Below are positions 16,008 through 23,892 of a stretch of DNA of 35,729 nt, piece after piece. The translations under genes were made by a program, and so were the position numbers. Numbering within the stretch: the first letter of the stretch is position 1; every line of letters starts with the position of its first letter. This DNA comes from Eubacteriales bacterium (GTDB lineage Bacteria > Bacillota > Clostridia > Oscillospirales > Oscillospiraceae): positions 1 through 35,729 of the forward strand of contig JAUNSH010000029.1 in assembly GCA_030539285.1 (NCBI GenBank), in the 5' to 3' direction. Under the pieces are notes generated by a model. That model saw only the letters and a list, made by a program, of their open reading frames with translations. It did not search any database and was not told the origin of the DNA.

Positions 16008-16472
16008 ATGAGCGAAAAAATTCCCCATTCCGACAATCCGAAGATCCAGGCGAAAATTGACAAGGCTGTGCACCGGGACAGTGTCATGGATCACACCCTG
16101 CGCTGGGTGCTGCACTACATCGAGCGGTTCATTGCCGTCATTACCATCCTTGCCCTGTTGGGCGCACTGGGATTGGAGCTGTACCATATGGTCATGTCCG
16201 GCGCGGGCTATTTTGCAGATGTGGAGACCATGCTGCACCACATTCTGACCATTGTGGTGGGCCTGGAATTTGTGCGAATGCTCATTGACACCACCCCCGC
16301 CAACATTCTGGAGGTGCTCACCGTGGCTATCACCCGCCATGTGGTGCTTTCCCATGACGACCCCTGGAGCAATGTGGCCTGCATTGCCTGCATTGCGGGA
16401 CTCTTTGCCATCCGCCGCTTCCTGATCCGCCGCAGCGAGCTGAAAGAAGAAATGGTGGAAGAAGATATATAA
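16008..16472 (+). CDS. PsiE-like membrane protein
   Basis: A 154-residue protein with four predicted membrane helices (about 38-60, 70-95, 100-118, 125-142). The conserved stretch LEFVRMLIDTTPANILEVLT followed by AITRHVVLSHD matches the phosphate-starvation-inducible E (PsiE) family from memory. Function is unknown for the family; the name comes from phosphate-regulated expression in Escherichia coli, and no Pho box is evident here. AAGGAGG precedes the ATG. It is probably co-transcribed with the EamA gene 27 bases downstream. Confidence 0.75.
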   Translation: MSEKIPHSDNPKIQAKIDKAVHRDSVMDHTLRWVLHYIERFIAVITILALLGALGLELYHMVMSGAGYFADVETMLHHILTIVVGLEFVRMLIDTTPANILEVLTVAITRHVVLSHDDPWSNVACIACIAGLFAIRRFLIRRSELKEEMVEEDI

Positions 16473-16499
16473 GGAATCTCAGAAGGGAGATGTGTTTTC

Positions 16500-16913
16500 T
16501 TGTGGTTTATTCTGGCCCTTGGCTCCGCGGTATTCGCGGCGCTGACCTCGATTCTTGCCAAGGTGGGTATTGACGGGGTCAATTCCAATCTGGCTACCGC
16601 CATCCGCACCGCCGTGGTGCTGGTGATGGCCTGGGGCATGGTGTTTTTGACAGACGCCCAGGGCGGCATCGGGAGCATCAGCCGGAAAAGCTGGGTGTTT
16701 CTGATCCTGTCGGGCCTTGCCACAGGCGCCAGCTGGCTGTGCTACTACCGGGCGCTGCAAATTGGGCAGGCGTCCAAGGTGGTGCCGGTGGACAAGCTCA
16801 GTGTGGTCATCACGCTGGTGCTGGCATTCGTGTTCCTCCACGAAAAATTTACCTGGAAGTCCATCGCCGGAGCGGCGCTGATTACTGCGGGAACCTTGCT
16901 GATGGTTTTGTAA
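16500..16913 (+). CDS. Single-domain EamA-family transporter
   Basis: A 137-residue hydrophobic protein with about five membrane helices: a first helix ALGSAVFAALTSILAKVG, a middle GLATGASWLCYYRALQIG, and an end LITAGTLLMVL. It is one EamA unit, half the size of the usual 10-helix drug/metabolite transporters, and matches the known single-domain subgroup that must dimerise. Substrate unknown. The start is TTG at 16500, with AGAAGGGAG about 10 bases upstream; no ATG fits the family N-terminus. It ends at the inverted repeat 16918-17017. Confidence 0.82.
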   Translation: MWFILALGSAVFAALTSILAKVGIDGVNSNLATAIRTAVVLVMAWGMVFLTDAQGGIGSISRKSWVFLILSGLATGASWLCYYRALQIGQASKVVPVDKLSVVITLVLAFVFLHEKFTWKSIAGAALITAGTLLMVL

Positions 16914-16917
16914 AGGA

Positions 16918-17017
16918 TGTCATCCTGAGGAAGCGAAGCGAGTCGAAGGATCTACCGGGTGAACTCGGCGCGAAGATCCCTCGACTCGCTTCGCTCGCTC
17001 GGGATGACACGCTTTTT
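16918..17017 (+). repeat. Imperfect inverted repeat, terminator-like, dispersed-repeat type
   Basis: The 36-base arms 16918-16953 and 16974-17009 are complementary at about 32 positions, with outer ends TGTCATCC and GGATGACA. The inner part carries the GAAGCGAAGCGAGTCGA motif known to me from intergenic repeats in many bacterial genomes. A CTTTTT run follows at 17012-17016, so it likely also terminates the EamA transcript. It is unrelated in sequence to the GTAGGG family elsewhere in the window. Confidence 0.7.
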
Positions 17018-17066
17018 CCCAAAAATATCCCCGGGAGAAATCCAGAGATTCCTACCGGGGAATTTT

Positions 17067-17480
17067 TTACGTTTTCCGAATGAATTTTTCGTGACAGCGG
17101 GGGCAGGTGATGGAGATTTTTCCCTTGCCCCGGGGTACCCGCACCATCTGACGGCACTTGGGGCAGTCAAAATAGCGGTTGTTCCGGTCCTTCACACGGC
17201 CGACGATCTGCAAAAACTTCCGGTTTTCCAGATAGCGCTTGTAGGTGTTCCGGGACAGGGTACGAAAAATGGCCCAGATCATCAGGCCATAGCTCAGCAC
17301 CACCAGCAGCAGATTCACCGGCGCGTACTTGACAAATACCGACAGCAGACTCACCGCCAGACCCACGCTCAGGATCGCCATATTCAGTTTATCCGTGCCA
17401 TAGCGCCCCGCCATAAAATTACGCAGCGCCGCGGAAAGCCGCGCGGAGAACTGCCGAAGCCAGCTGCCAATGCCATTCAT
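17067..17480 (-). CDS. Membrane protein with C-terminal zinc ribbon
   Basis: 137 residues. A basic amphipathic N-terminus is followed by two membrane helices (about 35-52 and 55-72) and a cytoplasmic tail. The tail ends in a zinc ribbon with two CxxC knuckles (FDCPKCRQMVRVP and ITCPRCHEKF). The family is common next to housekeeping genes in Clostridia, but I know of no function. The ATG at 17480 is chosen because AGGTGATC lies at the right distance; the GTG three codons earlier overlaps that site. It is transcribed alone, divergent from the GH25 gene. Confidence 0.75.
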   Translation of the reverse strand: MNGIGSWLRQFSARLSAALRNFMAGRYGTDKLNMAILSVGLAVSLLSVFVKYAPVNLLLVVLSYGLMIWAIFRTLSRNTYKRYLENRKFLQIVGRVKDRNNRYFDCPKCRQMVRVPRGKGKISITCPRCHEKFIRKT

Positions 17481-17517
17481 AAAGATCACCTAACCAAGAA
17501 ATTTGCGTTTGTCTAAT

Positions 17518-17545
17518 ATTATATTGCAAAACAGACAGATTGCAA
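17518..17545 (-). promoter_or_regulatory. Promoter of the zinc-ribbon membrane protein gene
   Basis: On the minus strand, TTGCAA (17545-17540), a 16-bp spacer and TATAAT (17523-17518). Confidence 0.6.
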
Positions 17546-17592
17546 CAAGGCAGGGGGAAAGTTTACGGATTGTTTAAGAATTATTTAAGGGC

Positions 17593-17621
17593 TTGGCGAA
17601 CGGGAGAAACTATGGTATACT
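17593..17621 (+). promoter_or_regulatory. Promoter of the GH25 gene
   Basis: TTGGCG at 17593-17598, a 17-bp spacer and TATACT at 17616-17621, about 40 bases before the start codon. Confidence 0.6.
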
Positions 17622-17660
17622 GTGTCGAAAGGAATCGAATTTTGAAAGGGGGCGGTGCCC

Positions 17661-18653
17661 GTGAATTTGCTGAAGCTGCCGGAAAAAGATAAGGAAGATT
17701 TTGATTTTGAGGATGACGATCTCTACCCGGAGGAGGAAGCGGTGATCGGTGACCTGCGTGCCCGCTCCCGAAAACCGCGTCCGGAGATCATTATGGGCAT
17801 CGCAGCGGTGATCGCGGCGGTGATATTCGGCGTGGTGCTGGTCATGAGCTTTCCGTACATGTTCCGGGACGAGGACCCGGAGACGGCAAAGGTACAGCAC
17901 ATCCGTCAGACAGAGCCGAAGGAGGAAGTGATCCTGGAGCCGACCATCTTCGAGACGGAGCCGGAAAACCCCACCATCCCCCCGGACCCCAACCCCTATA
18001 ACCGCTATGATTTCCAGTATAACCGCCACAATTATCTGCTGCTGCAAAATGTGGACAGCAGCCCCGGCATCGACGTGTCCGCCCATCAGGGGGATATCGA
18101 CTGGGCGGCTGTAAAGAATTCCGGCATCGAGTTCGCCATCATCCGGCTGGGCTACCGGGGCTACGGCAGCGGCAAGCTGGTGGAGGACGACTACGCCAGG
18201 AAAAATTTGAAGGAAGCGAAAGAAGCGGGCCTGAAGATCGGCGCTTACTTCTTCTCCCAGGCCCTGGACATCAAGGAAGTAGACGAGGAGATCCAGTTCA
18301 TCCTGAACATGCTGGCGGATGCAACACTGGACATGCCCATCGTGCTGGACTGGGAGATCCCCGCCGAGGATGCCCGGACGAAAAACATGGACGCCCGGAC
18401 GCTGACGGATATTCAGCTCCACTTCTGCGGACAGATGAAAAAAATGGGCTTCCAGCCCATGATCTATTTCAACTGGCACCAATCGGAGAACCTGTACTAC
18501 CTCAGCGAGCTGGAGGACTACCCCTTCTGGCTGGCCCTGTATCAGGACCGCATGACCTACCCCTGGAAGGTGGAGATGTGGCAGTGGACCAGCAGCGGAA
18601 AAGTTCCCGGAATCAACGGAAACGTGGATATCAACGTCTATATGCCCTATTAA
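17661..18653 (+). CDS. Membrane-anchored GH25 muramidase (lysozyme-like)
   Basis: 330 residues. An acidic cytoplasmic N-terminus is followed by one membrane helix (about 42-65) and a Pro/Glu-rich linker (PTIPPDPNP). An extracellular GH25 domain occupies about residues 125-330. The GH25 acidic residues are present in GIDVSAHQGDIDW and VLDWEIP, and the C-terminal MWQWTSSGKVPGINGNVDIN is typical. GH25 enzymes cut the MurNAc-GlcNAc bond of peptidoglycan. Start: GTG at 17661, preferred over GTG at 17655 because the AAGGGGG site is then properly spaced. The non-cleaved anchor suggests wall remodelling rather than phage lysis. No phage genes are nearby. Confidence 0.92.
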   Translation: MNLLKLPEKDKEDFDFEDDDLYPEEEAVIGDLRARSRKPRPEIIMGIAAVIAAVIFGVVLVMSFPYMFRDEDPETAKVQHIRQTEPKEEVILEPTIFETEPENPTIPPDPNPYNRYDFQYNRHNYLLLQNVDSSPGIDVSAHQGDIDWAAVKNSGIEFAIIRLGYRGYGSGKLVEDDYARKNLKEAKEAGLKIGAYFFSQALDIKEVDEEIQFILNMLADATLDMPIVLDWEIPAEDARTKNMDARTLTDIQLHFCGQMKKMGFQPMIYFNWHQSENLYYLSELEDYPFWLALYQDRMTYPWKVEMWQWTSSGKVPGINGNVDINVYMPY

Positions 18654-18659
18654 ATATGT

Positions 18660-18690
18660 GCGCCGCCCGAAAAACCCGGGCGGCGCTTTT
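18660..18690 (+). terminator. Terminator of the GH25 gene
   Basis: GCGCCGCCCG (18660-18669) pairs perfectly with 18677-18686 and is followed by TTTT. Confidence 0.85.
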
Positions 18691-18694
18691 ATGC

Positions 18695-18849
18695 GTAGGG
18701 GAGGGTCACTGGCCGCCCGCAAGGCTCCCCTTTCAGGGGAGCTGTCAGCGCAGGCTGACTGAGGGGTGCACCCCACCGCCCCGGCTCACGCCGGGCCACC
18801 TCCCCTATCAGGGGAGGCAAAAGCGGGCGGGTCAATGACCCGCCCCTAC
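18695..18849. repeat. Long member of the GTAGGG...CCCTAC repeat family
   Basis: A 155-bp segment with ends GTAGGGG and CCCCTAC. Near the right end GCGGGCGGGTCAATGACCCGC forms the characteristic palindromic GGGTCA/TGACCC hairpin. The interior carries a second motif (GGCTCCCCTTTCAGGGGAGC, then CTGACTGAGGGGT), which I recognise as a frequent intergenic repeat in Clostridia genomes. It separates the GH25 terminator from the end of the MBL-fold gene and holds no ORF I would call. Confidence 0.65.
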
Positions 18850-18853
18850 GGCG

Positions 18854-19888
18854 TTAACCCAGACAGCTTCCGCAGGGAGAGTAACCCGCGTCGATGGCCT
18901 CCTGATAGGCGGAAAATTCTACGGAATTTTTTTCGGCTGGCAGGTTTTTGCAGTCGGGGGCGTGGAATTTTTTGGAGTTTTTGTTGCCGATGAAGGTCTG
19001 CGATGCCGCTTCCGCGTTTTCGGGGACAGCGGACTGGTTGGCCCAGGTGAAGGTGACTTCCTTCCCGTCGGAAACGGCCTGAATGGCACCAAGTTCGTCG
19101 GTGCGCAGGATGGTCACCCCTGCCTGCTGTAACCGGGACATGGGTTCCGCGTGGGGGTGGCCGTAGGAATTGTCCTTCCCCACGCTGATGACGCCGTAGA
19201 CGGGACTGACTTCATTCAGGAAACGGTAGCCGGTGGAGGTGTTGGAGCCGTGGTGGCCCACCTTCAGAACGTCAGAGTACCAGTCGAAGGAATTCCCCCA
19301 GTAGTCCAGCATATCGTTCTCTGCTTCCGTCTCCATGTCGCCGGTGAACAGGAACGTGGTTTCCCCGTAGTTCACTTGCAGGACGATGGAGGTGTTGTTG
19401 GTCTCGGCGTAGGACTTCACCGGCCCTAACACCGTGATCTCCGCCTGCCCCAGCGAAAATTGGTCGCCGGGGGCGGGGATGGTGATCTCCAGGCCCTGCT
19501 GGTCGGTGTAGTAGACAAATTTATCAAAAATGTTGGAGGAATAGGTCTTCGTGGGGGCGTAGACAGCCTTGGCGGGGTACACCGCCAGCACGGCGGGCAG
19601 GCCGCCTACGTGATCCTCATGGGCGTGGGTGCAGACCACCGCTTCCAGTTCCTCCACACCCTGCTGTTCCAGGAACGATACCACCAGCTGGCTGTCGTCC
19701 CGGTTGCCGCCGTCAATGAGCATAAATTCTCCGTCGCACTCTAAAAGGGCGCAGTCCGCCTGGCCCACGTCGATGAACTGAACGGTCAGGCCATCCCCGG
19801 AGACCGTGGGTTCCGCTGGCAGAAGCTCCGCGCAGCCGCACAGGAGCGCAGATAGGGCCAGAAGCAGGGAGAGCAGTTTTTTCTTCAT
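18854..19888 (-). CDS. MBL-fold hydrolase lipoprotein (ComEC C-terminal-like) with Cys-rich tail
   Basis: 344 residues with an N-terminal lipoprotein signal (lipobox LCGC, Cys19). A metallo-beta-lactamase fold resembles the C-terminal domain of the competence protein ComEC: FIDVGQADCALLE, LIDGGN, THAHEDHVGG (metal ligands), FTGDME, KVGHHGS. The last 45 residues form a small module with HAPDCKNLP and PCGSCLG, like the Ada-type Cys/His segment often attached to these hydrolases and to secreted nucleases. Likely an extracellular phosphodiesterase/nuclease-like enzyme; the substrate is unproven. It is the last gene of the minus-strand operon, one base after the SDR stop. Only a weak ribosome site is seen, suggesting coupling. 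Confidence 0.85.
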   Translation of the reverse strand: MKKKLLSLLLALSALLCGCAELLPAEPTVSGDGLTVQFIDVGQADCALLECDGEFMLIDGGNRDDSQLVVSFLEQQGVEELEAVVCTHAHEDHVGGLPAVLAVYPAKAVYAPTKTYSSNIFDKFVYYTDQQGLEITIPAPGDQFSLGQAEITVLGPVKSYAETNNTSIVLQVNYGETTFLFTGDMETEAENDMLDYWGNSFDWYSDVLKVGHHGSNTSTGYRFLNEVSPVYGVISVGKDNSYGHPHAEPMSRLQQAGVTILRTDELGAIQAVSDGKEVTFTWANQSAVPENAEAASQTFIGNKNSKKFHAPDCKNLPAEKNSVEFSAYQEAIDAGYSPCGSCLG

Positions 19889-19889
19889 A

Positions 19890-20687
19890 TTATCTTACCA
19901 GATCCTTGTTGTTTTTTGCTTTTTTCTGCTGATTCAGCCAGATATCCATGACAAAGCGGTGGGGCACCAGCTTGACGAGGAATACCTGCAATTTTACGGG
20001 AAAACCGTGGATGGAGCAGTCCTTTTTGGTGTGGTACAGGTCGTGCAGGCCGGTTTTCACCACGTCGGCGGCTTCATACAGCCGGTCAAAATACTGCACC
20101 TCACCATCGGAGTTGCTCTGGAAGGCGTGGCGGAAGAACTCGGTCTTCACCCAGCCGGGGTTCATGGCCATGACCCGGATGCCTTTTTCTTTCAGTTCCC
20201 GGTTCATGGCCCGGCTGTAGCTGAGGACGAAGGCCTTGGTGGCGCCGTAGGTGGTGATGTAGGGCACGGGCTGGAAGGCCGACAGGCTGTCCAGCTCCAG
20301 AATGTGGCTGCCGGGGGCCATGTAGGGGATGCACAGCCGGGTCATCACCAGCAGGGCCTTGCAGTTCAGATCGATCATACGGCAGTCGTCCTCGATGGTG
20401 GTCTTGTGGTAGGCGCCGAATTTGCCGAAGCCCGCGGCGTTGACAAGAAGCCGGATGTCCGGCTGTTCCGCTTCCAGCATGGCGCGGACTGTTTCAAAGC
20501 TTTCATTTTCCAATAGATCCAGTACGACGGGGCGCACAGGGACGGACACTTCCGCTTTCAGTTCTTCCAGCGCCTCCCGCCGCCGGGCAATGGCCCAAAT
20601 CTCGTCCACCTGCACGTAAGCGGATAACTGCCGGACAAATTCCCGGCCCATACCGGAGCTGGCTCCGGTGACAATGGCGATTTTCAT
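19890..20687 (-). CDS. Short-chain dehydrogenase/reductase
   Basis: 265 residues with the classical SDR pattern: TGASSGMG nucleotide motif at 8-15, NAAG, a catalytic Ser in LELDSLSAF, and YGATK with Tyr and Lys. NADP preference is suggested by the Arg run IARRREAL after strand 2. The C-terminal 40 residues are basic and amphipathic (VKLVPHRFVMDIW), hinting at membrane association as in acyl-lipid SDRs. The ATG at 20687 overlaps the preceding tRNA nucleotidyltransferase stop by 4 bases (ATGA) with AAAGGAGG in front, so the longer upstream frame is rejected. Substrate unknown. Confidence 0.88.
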   Translation of the reverse strand: MKIAIVTGASSGMGREFVRQLSAYVQVDEIWAIARRREALEELKAEVSVPVRPVVLDLLENESFETVRAMLEAEQPDIRLLVNAAGFGKFGAYHKTTIEDDCRMIDLNCKALLVMTRLCIPYMAPGSHILELDSLSAFQPVPYITTYGATKAFVLSYSRAMNRELKEKGIRVMAMNPGWVKTEFFRHAFQSNSDGEVQYFDRLYEAADVVKTGLHDLYHTKKDCSIHGFPVKLQVFLVKLVPHRFVMDIWLNQQKKAKNNKDLVR

Positions 20688-22009
20688 AGTTCCTCCTTTT
20701 GCTCTGCGGCCCAGGCCAGCAGGGCGTTTTTTTCGTTGGGAAGCTGTTCCTCCAGCACCTGTTCCAGAAGCCGGTTCAGGCACACGCCGATCTCTTTTCC
20801 CCGAAAGCCCAGAGCCATCAGGTCGTTTCCCCTGACCGCCAGATCTTTTAGGCTCAGGCAGGCGTCTTCCGCTTTCAGATCCGCCAGCATCTGCCGAACC
20901 TCACTAAAAATTGCGTGCCCGTTGTCCTCCCCGGTGCCCTTGCTGCCCATGTCCGCTTCCTGTAAAGAGAGCATGGCTTCCACCATGGGAAAACCGAATT
21001 TCGACACCTGGCGGCGCAGGAATTTCCTGTCCGGCTGAAGCCGGGTCATGTGCCTGCCGATCAGGGTCACGGCCTCCTCCCGCAGGGCGGTGGGAGCTTT
21101 CAGCCGGCGCAAAATAGTGTCGGCGATGGCGGCGCTGTCCCGGGCGTGGCCGTAGAAATGGCCCCGGCCCGTGGCATCTAGAGTGAAGGTAGTGACCTTT
21201 CCCGTGTCGTGGAGCAGGGCGGCCCAGCGAAGGGGCAGCTTTGGTGGGACGCCCTCTACCACATGGGCGGTGTGGGTAATCAGGTCGTAAGCGTGGTGGG
21301 GGCTGTGCTGGTCAAAGCCGATCATTGGCCTTAGCTCGGGAATGACCGCCGCCAGAATGGGGGCAAAGCGGGTAATGTCCTCCGCCTTGGCGGCAAGAAG
21401 GAGTTTACATAATTCTTCAAATACCCGCTCCCGCGCCAGATTCTCCATCAGCCCCACCTGAGAAAGCATAGCCGCCATGGTGTTTTCCTCCGGGGTCAAT
21501 GCAAACCGGGCGGCGAACCGCACCCCCCGCAGGATCCGCAGGGAATCCTCGGCAAATCGGGCTTCCGGGTCGCCTACGGAGCACAGAATGTGTTTTTTCA
21601 GATCCTCCCGACCGCCGAAGGGGTCGGCAAAGCCCCGCTTGGGCGAGTAGGCCATGGCGTTGACAGTGAAATCCCGGCGGGCCAGGTCACCCTCGATATC
21701 GGGAACGAACTTGACCCAGTCCGGGTGCCGGTTGTCCCGGTAGCCCCCCTCGGTGCGAAAGGTGGTGATCTCCACCGGGCCGCCCTCTGTGAGGACGGTA
21801 ACGGTGCCGTGCTTCTCCCCCGCCAGCACCAACCGGAAATCCCGGAAGACTTCCTCGGTCTGCTCCGGCAGGGCGCTGGTGCACAGGTCGTAGTCATGAG
21901 GGCTAAGCCCCAGACAGGCATCCCTTACGCAGCCCCCTACGGCATAAGCGGCAAACCCGGCATTTTCCAACAAATTGATACAGTTTTTGATATTTTCAGG
22001 TAAATACAT
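20684..22009 (-). CDS. cca: CCA tRNA nucleotidyltransferase with HD domain
   Basis: 441 residues. An N-terminal class II nucleotidyltransferase head has AVGGCVRDACLG and the catalytic DYDLCTSA. Then come RRDFTVNAMAY and the RNA-binding/neck segment EDSLRILRGVRFAARF, followed by an HD domain with LLHDTGKV. These enzymes add or repair the 3' CCA of tRNAs. The HD extension places it in the multifunctional group seen in many Firmicutes. A pure poly(A) polymerase or an A-adding-only enzyme cannot be excluded by eye. It sits 4 bases after the membrane protein gene and overlaps the SDR, in a four-gene operon. Confidence 0.93.
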   Translation of the reverse strand: MYLPENIKNCINLLENAGFAAYAVGGCVRDACLGLSPHDYDLCTSALPEQTEEVFRDFRLVLAGEKHGTVTVLTEGGPVEITTFRTEGGYRDNRHPDWVKFVPDIEGDLARRDFTVNAMAYSPKRGFADPFGGREDLKKHILCSVGDPEARFAEDSLRILRGVRFAARFALTPEENTMAAMLSQVGLMENLARERVFEELCKLLLAAKAEDITRFAPILAAVIPELRPMIGFDQHSPHHAYDLITHTAHVVEGVPPKLPLRWAALLHDTGKVTTFTLDATGRGHFYGHARDSAAIADTILRRLKAPTALREEAVTLIGRHMTRLQPDRKFLRRQVSKFGFPMVEAMLSLQEADMGSKGTGEDNGHAIFSEVRQMLADLKAEDACLSLKDLAVRGNDLMALGFRGKEIGVCLNRLLEQVLEEQLPNEKNALLAWAAEQKEEL

Positions 22010-22013
22010 GGAT

Positions 22014-22730
22014 TTACTCCGTTTTCTTGGGGTTCTTCACGGCGGGCGCATACAGGCTGGTCACCGCCCAGATGGCACAGGACAGCCAGAGCGGCTGGGT
22101 TTTTTCCGGGCCCAGGATGGCAGCAAGGCACAGAAACCCGGCGCTCAGGGCGCTGAAGACTTTCCGTCTTGGTTTGCCCAGTGCCACGGACTCCGCCGCG
22201 ATGTAGTAGGTGAACAGAGCCATGAACATGGTGGCAAGCAGCGCGAACAGGTAGCTTTGCATCTGGGGCTGACCGCTCCAGCCCTGGTAGTTGTCCACCA
22301 TGTGCACCAGCCAGAACAGGCAGGGCACCAGCGGAAGGAGAAAACTGGTATTTTTCTTTCGCCAGGTGCACCAAGCTGACCAAATCAGGCACAAAGCAGA
22401 AGCGATCCCGAGAATTCTCCACAGGTTTCCCAGCATTCCGGGCATTTCGCCGGGATAGCGCAGGGCCGTCCAGCCAAGGCCCAGTCCTCCGATGAGCTGC
22501 CCGACAGCGGCACCGGCGGGATTGGGGGTCAGATCCATCGGCTTTCTCGCTGCCGCGGCAAACAGCAGGAGGGACAACGCCGTCAGCGCATAGACGCCCC
22601 ATTCCAGCGCAGTGCCGGTTTTCAGCAGCCCGGTTTCGTCCGCATACATGGCATACAGGAGCCGGCGCAGGTAATAGCATACCAATCCCAGCGAAAGTGC
22701 GCCCGAGGGCAGATAGTTACGAAGCTTCAC
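22014..22730 (-). CDS. Polytopic membrane protein of unknown function
   Basis: About 238 residues with six or seven predicted membrane helices, including YALTALSLLLFAAAA, LWRILGIASALCLIWSAW, FLLPLVPCLFWLVHMV and LFALLATMFMALFTYYIA. I do not recognise a family. The GTG at 22730 is preferred over the ATG at 22763: GGGAGG stands 8 bases before the GTG, whereas the ATG overlaps a TATAAT box (minus strand, 22767-22762) that is the likely -10 of the operon. No matching -35 is obvious. It is the first gene of the cca operon. Confidence 0.7.
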   Translation of the reverse strand: MKLRNYLPSGALSLGLVCYYLRRLLYAMYADETGLLKTGTALEWGVYALTALSLLLFAAAARKPMDLTPNPAGAAVGQLIGGLGLGWTALRYPGEMPGMLGNLWRILGIASALCLIWSAWCTWRKKNTSFLLPLVPCLFWLVHMVDNYQGWSGQPQMQSYLFALLATMFMALFTYYIAAESVALGKPRRKVFSALSAGFLCLAAILGPEKTQPLWLSCAIWAVTSLYAPAVKNPKKTE

Positions 22731-22827
22731 GTCCCATTCCTCCCATTTTCTTGATAGCTGCATTATAGCAGTTGATTATCCCAATTTCCAGTCCCTTGTC
22801 AAAAAACTCTTTGGTCAGTATTCTGCC

Positions 22828-22856
22828 TTGTTTTGTTGAGAAAATCGGAGTATAAT
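22828..22856 (+). promoter_or_regulatory. Promoter of the acyltransferase gene
   Basis: TTGTTT at 22828-22833, a 17-bp spacer and TATAAT at 22851-22856, 30 bases before the ATG. Confidence 0.65.
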
Positions 22857-22886
22857 ACCTGCAATGAAGAAAAAAGGAGAAAATTT

Positions 22887-23705
22887 ATGCTGCTGAAAAC
22901 CATAACGGGACTGTCCATACTGGTTTCCTGCGTGCTGCTGGCCTGTATGGGCTTAAGCGTTTGGATGCTGCCGCTTCTGTTTATCGGGATTTACGCGGCG
23001 CTGTTTGTGCTGGCAGTCGCCTTTTTGTGGGTGATCTGCGCGTTGGTTGACTTTGACAAGCCTCAGGAGGAAGACAGCAAATTCTACCGGGCCGTGATGC
23101 ACGTCTACATCGAGGCCCTGATCCAGCTGGTTCGGGTTCGTCTGCACACGAAGGGCCTGGAGAACACCCCCAAGGAGGGCCGATTCCTGCTGGTGTGCAA
23201 CCACCTGTTTGTCGCCGACCCCGGCATCGTGCTCCACTGCTTCCGCAAAAGCCAACTGGCCTTCCTCACCAAGAAGGAGAATTACAAGCTTCCCTTCATC
23301 GGGGCCTTTATGCACAAGATCCTCTGCCAGCCCATCGACCGGGAAAATGACCGGCAGGCTCTGAAATCCATCATCAAGTGCATCCAGCTCATCAAGGAGG
23401 ACAAGGTCTCCGTCTGCGCTTTTCCCGAGGGCTACACCAGTAAGGACGGCAAGCTGCACCCCTTCCGCCCTGGCGTGTTCAAGATCGCGCAGAAGACAAA
23501 CGTTCCCATTGTGGTGTGCACTATCCAGAATACCCGGCAGATTTTCAAAAATCTCAAGCACTTTGGTCACACGGACGTGGAGCTGCATTTGGTGGAGGTC
23601 ATCCAGCCGGGAAGCTACGCGGGCATGAACACTGTGGCCCTGAGCGACATGGTATACGAAAAAATGATCGCCGATTTGGGCGAGGAGTATCGTTACTGTG
23701 AATAA
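22887..23705 (+). CDS. PlsC-family 1-acyl-glycerol-3-phosphate acyltransferase
   Basis: 272 residues with two N-terminal membrane helices (about 5-25 and 30-55) and a PlsC acyltransferase domain. The HX4D catalytic motif reads NHLFVADPG. The glycerol-phosphate-binding region is FPEGYTSKDGKLHPFRPGVF, and NVPIVVCTIQNTRQIF follows. It probably makes phosphatidic acid at the membrane. The ATG at 22887 follows AAAGGAGA; the longer ORF upstream starts inside the promoter. The active-site residue after His is Leu-Phe-Val-Ala-Asp, within family variation. It is monocistronic. Confidence 0.87.
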   Translation: MLLKTITGLSILVSCVLLACMGLSVWMLPLLFIGIYAALFVLAVAFLWVICALVDFDKPQEEDSKFYRAVMHVYIEALIQLVRVRLHTKGLENTPKEGRFLLVCNHLFVADPGIVLHCFRKSQLAFLTKKENYKLPFIGAFMHKILCQPIDRENDRQALKSIIKCIQLIKEDKVSVCAFPEGYTSKDGKLHPFRPGVFKIAQKTNVPIVVCTIQNTRQIFKNLKHFGHTDVELHLVEVIQPGSYAGMNTVALSDMVYEKMIADLGEEYRYCE

Positions 23706-23709
23706 ATCT

Positions 23710-23793
23710 GTAGGGGCGGGTCATCGACCCGCCCGTCGGCGACAGCCGATTGCGGCCGCTTTGCGGACGAGAGGGTCAATGACCCTCCCCTAC
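23710..23793. repeat. 84-bp member of the GTAGGG...CCCTAC repeat family
   Basis: Ends GTAGGGG (23710) and CCCCTAC (23793). Each end folds on itself: GCGGGTCATCGACCCGC on the left and GAGGGTCAATGACCCTC on the right. It lies between the acyltransferase stop and the glyS promoter. Confidence 0.75.
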
Positions 23794-23818
23794 GGCTGCT
23801 AAAATCCGCCTTTCCCTC

Positions 23819-23847
23819 TTGATTTACAGGGGAAATCCCTGTATAAT
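23819..23847 (+). promoter_or_regulatory. Promoter of the glycyl-tRNA synthetase gene
   Basis: TTGATT at 23819-23824, a 17-bp spacer and TATAAT at 23842-23847. The leader is only about 40 bases, too short for a T-box. Confidence 0.7.
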
Positions 23848-23892
23848 AAATGTTCAGTACCAAGAATACCCAAAAAATTTGGAGGAAATACC

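Noticed and set aside
23794-23892. T-box riboswitch ahead of glycyl-tRNA synthetase
   Set aside because: A promoter at 23819-23847 leaves a leader of about 40 bases, far too short for a T-box, and no AGGGUGGNACCGCG-like sequence is seen.
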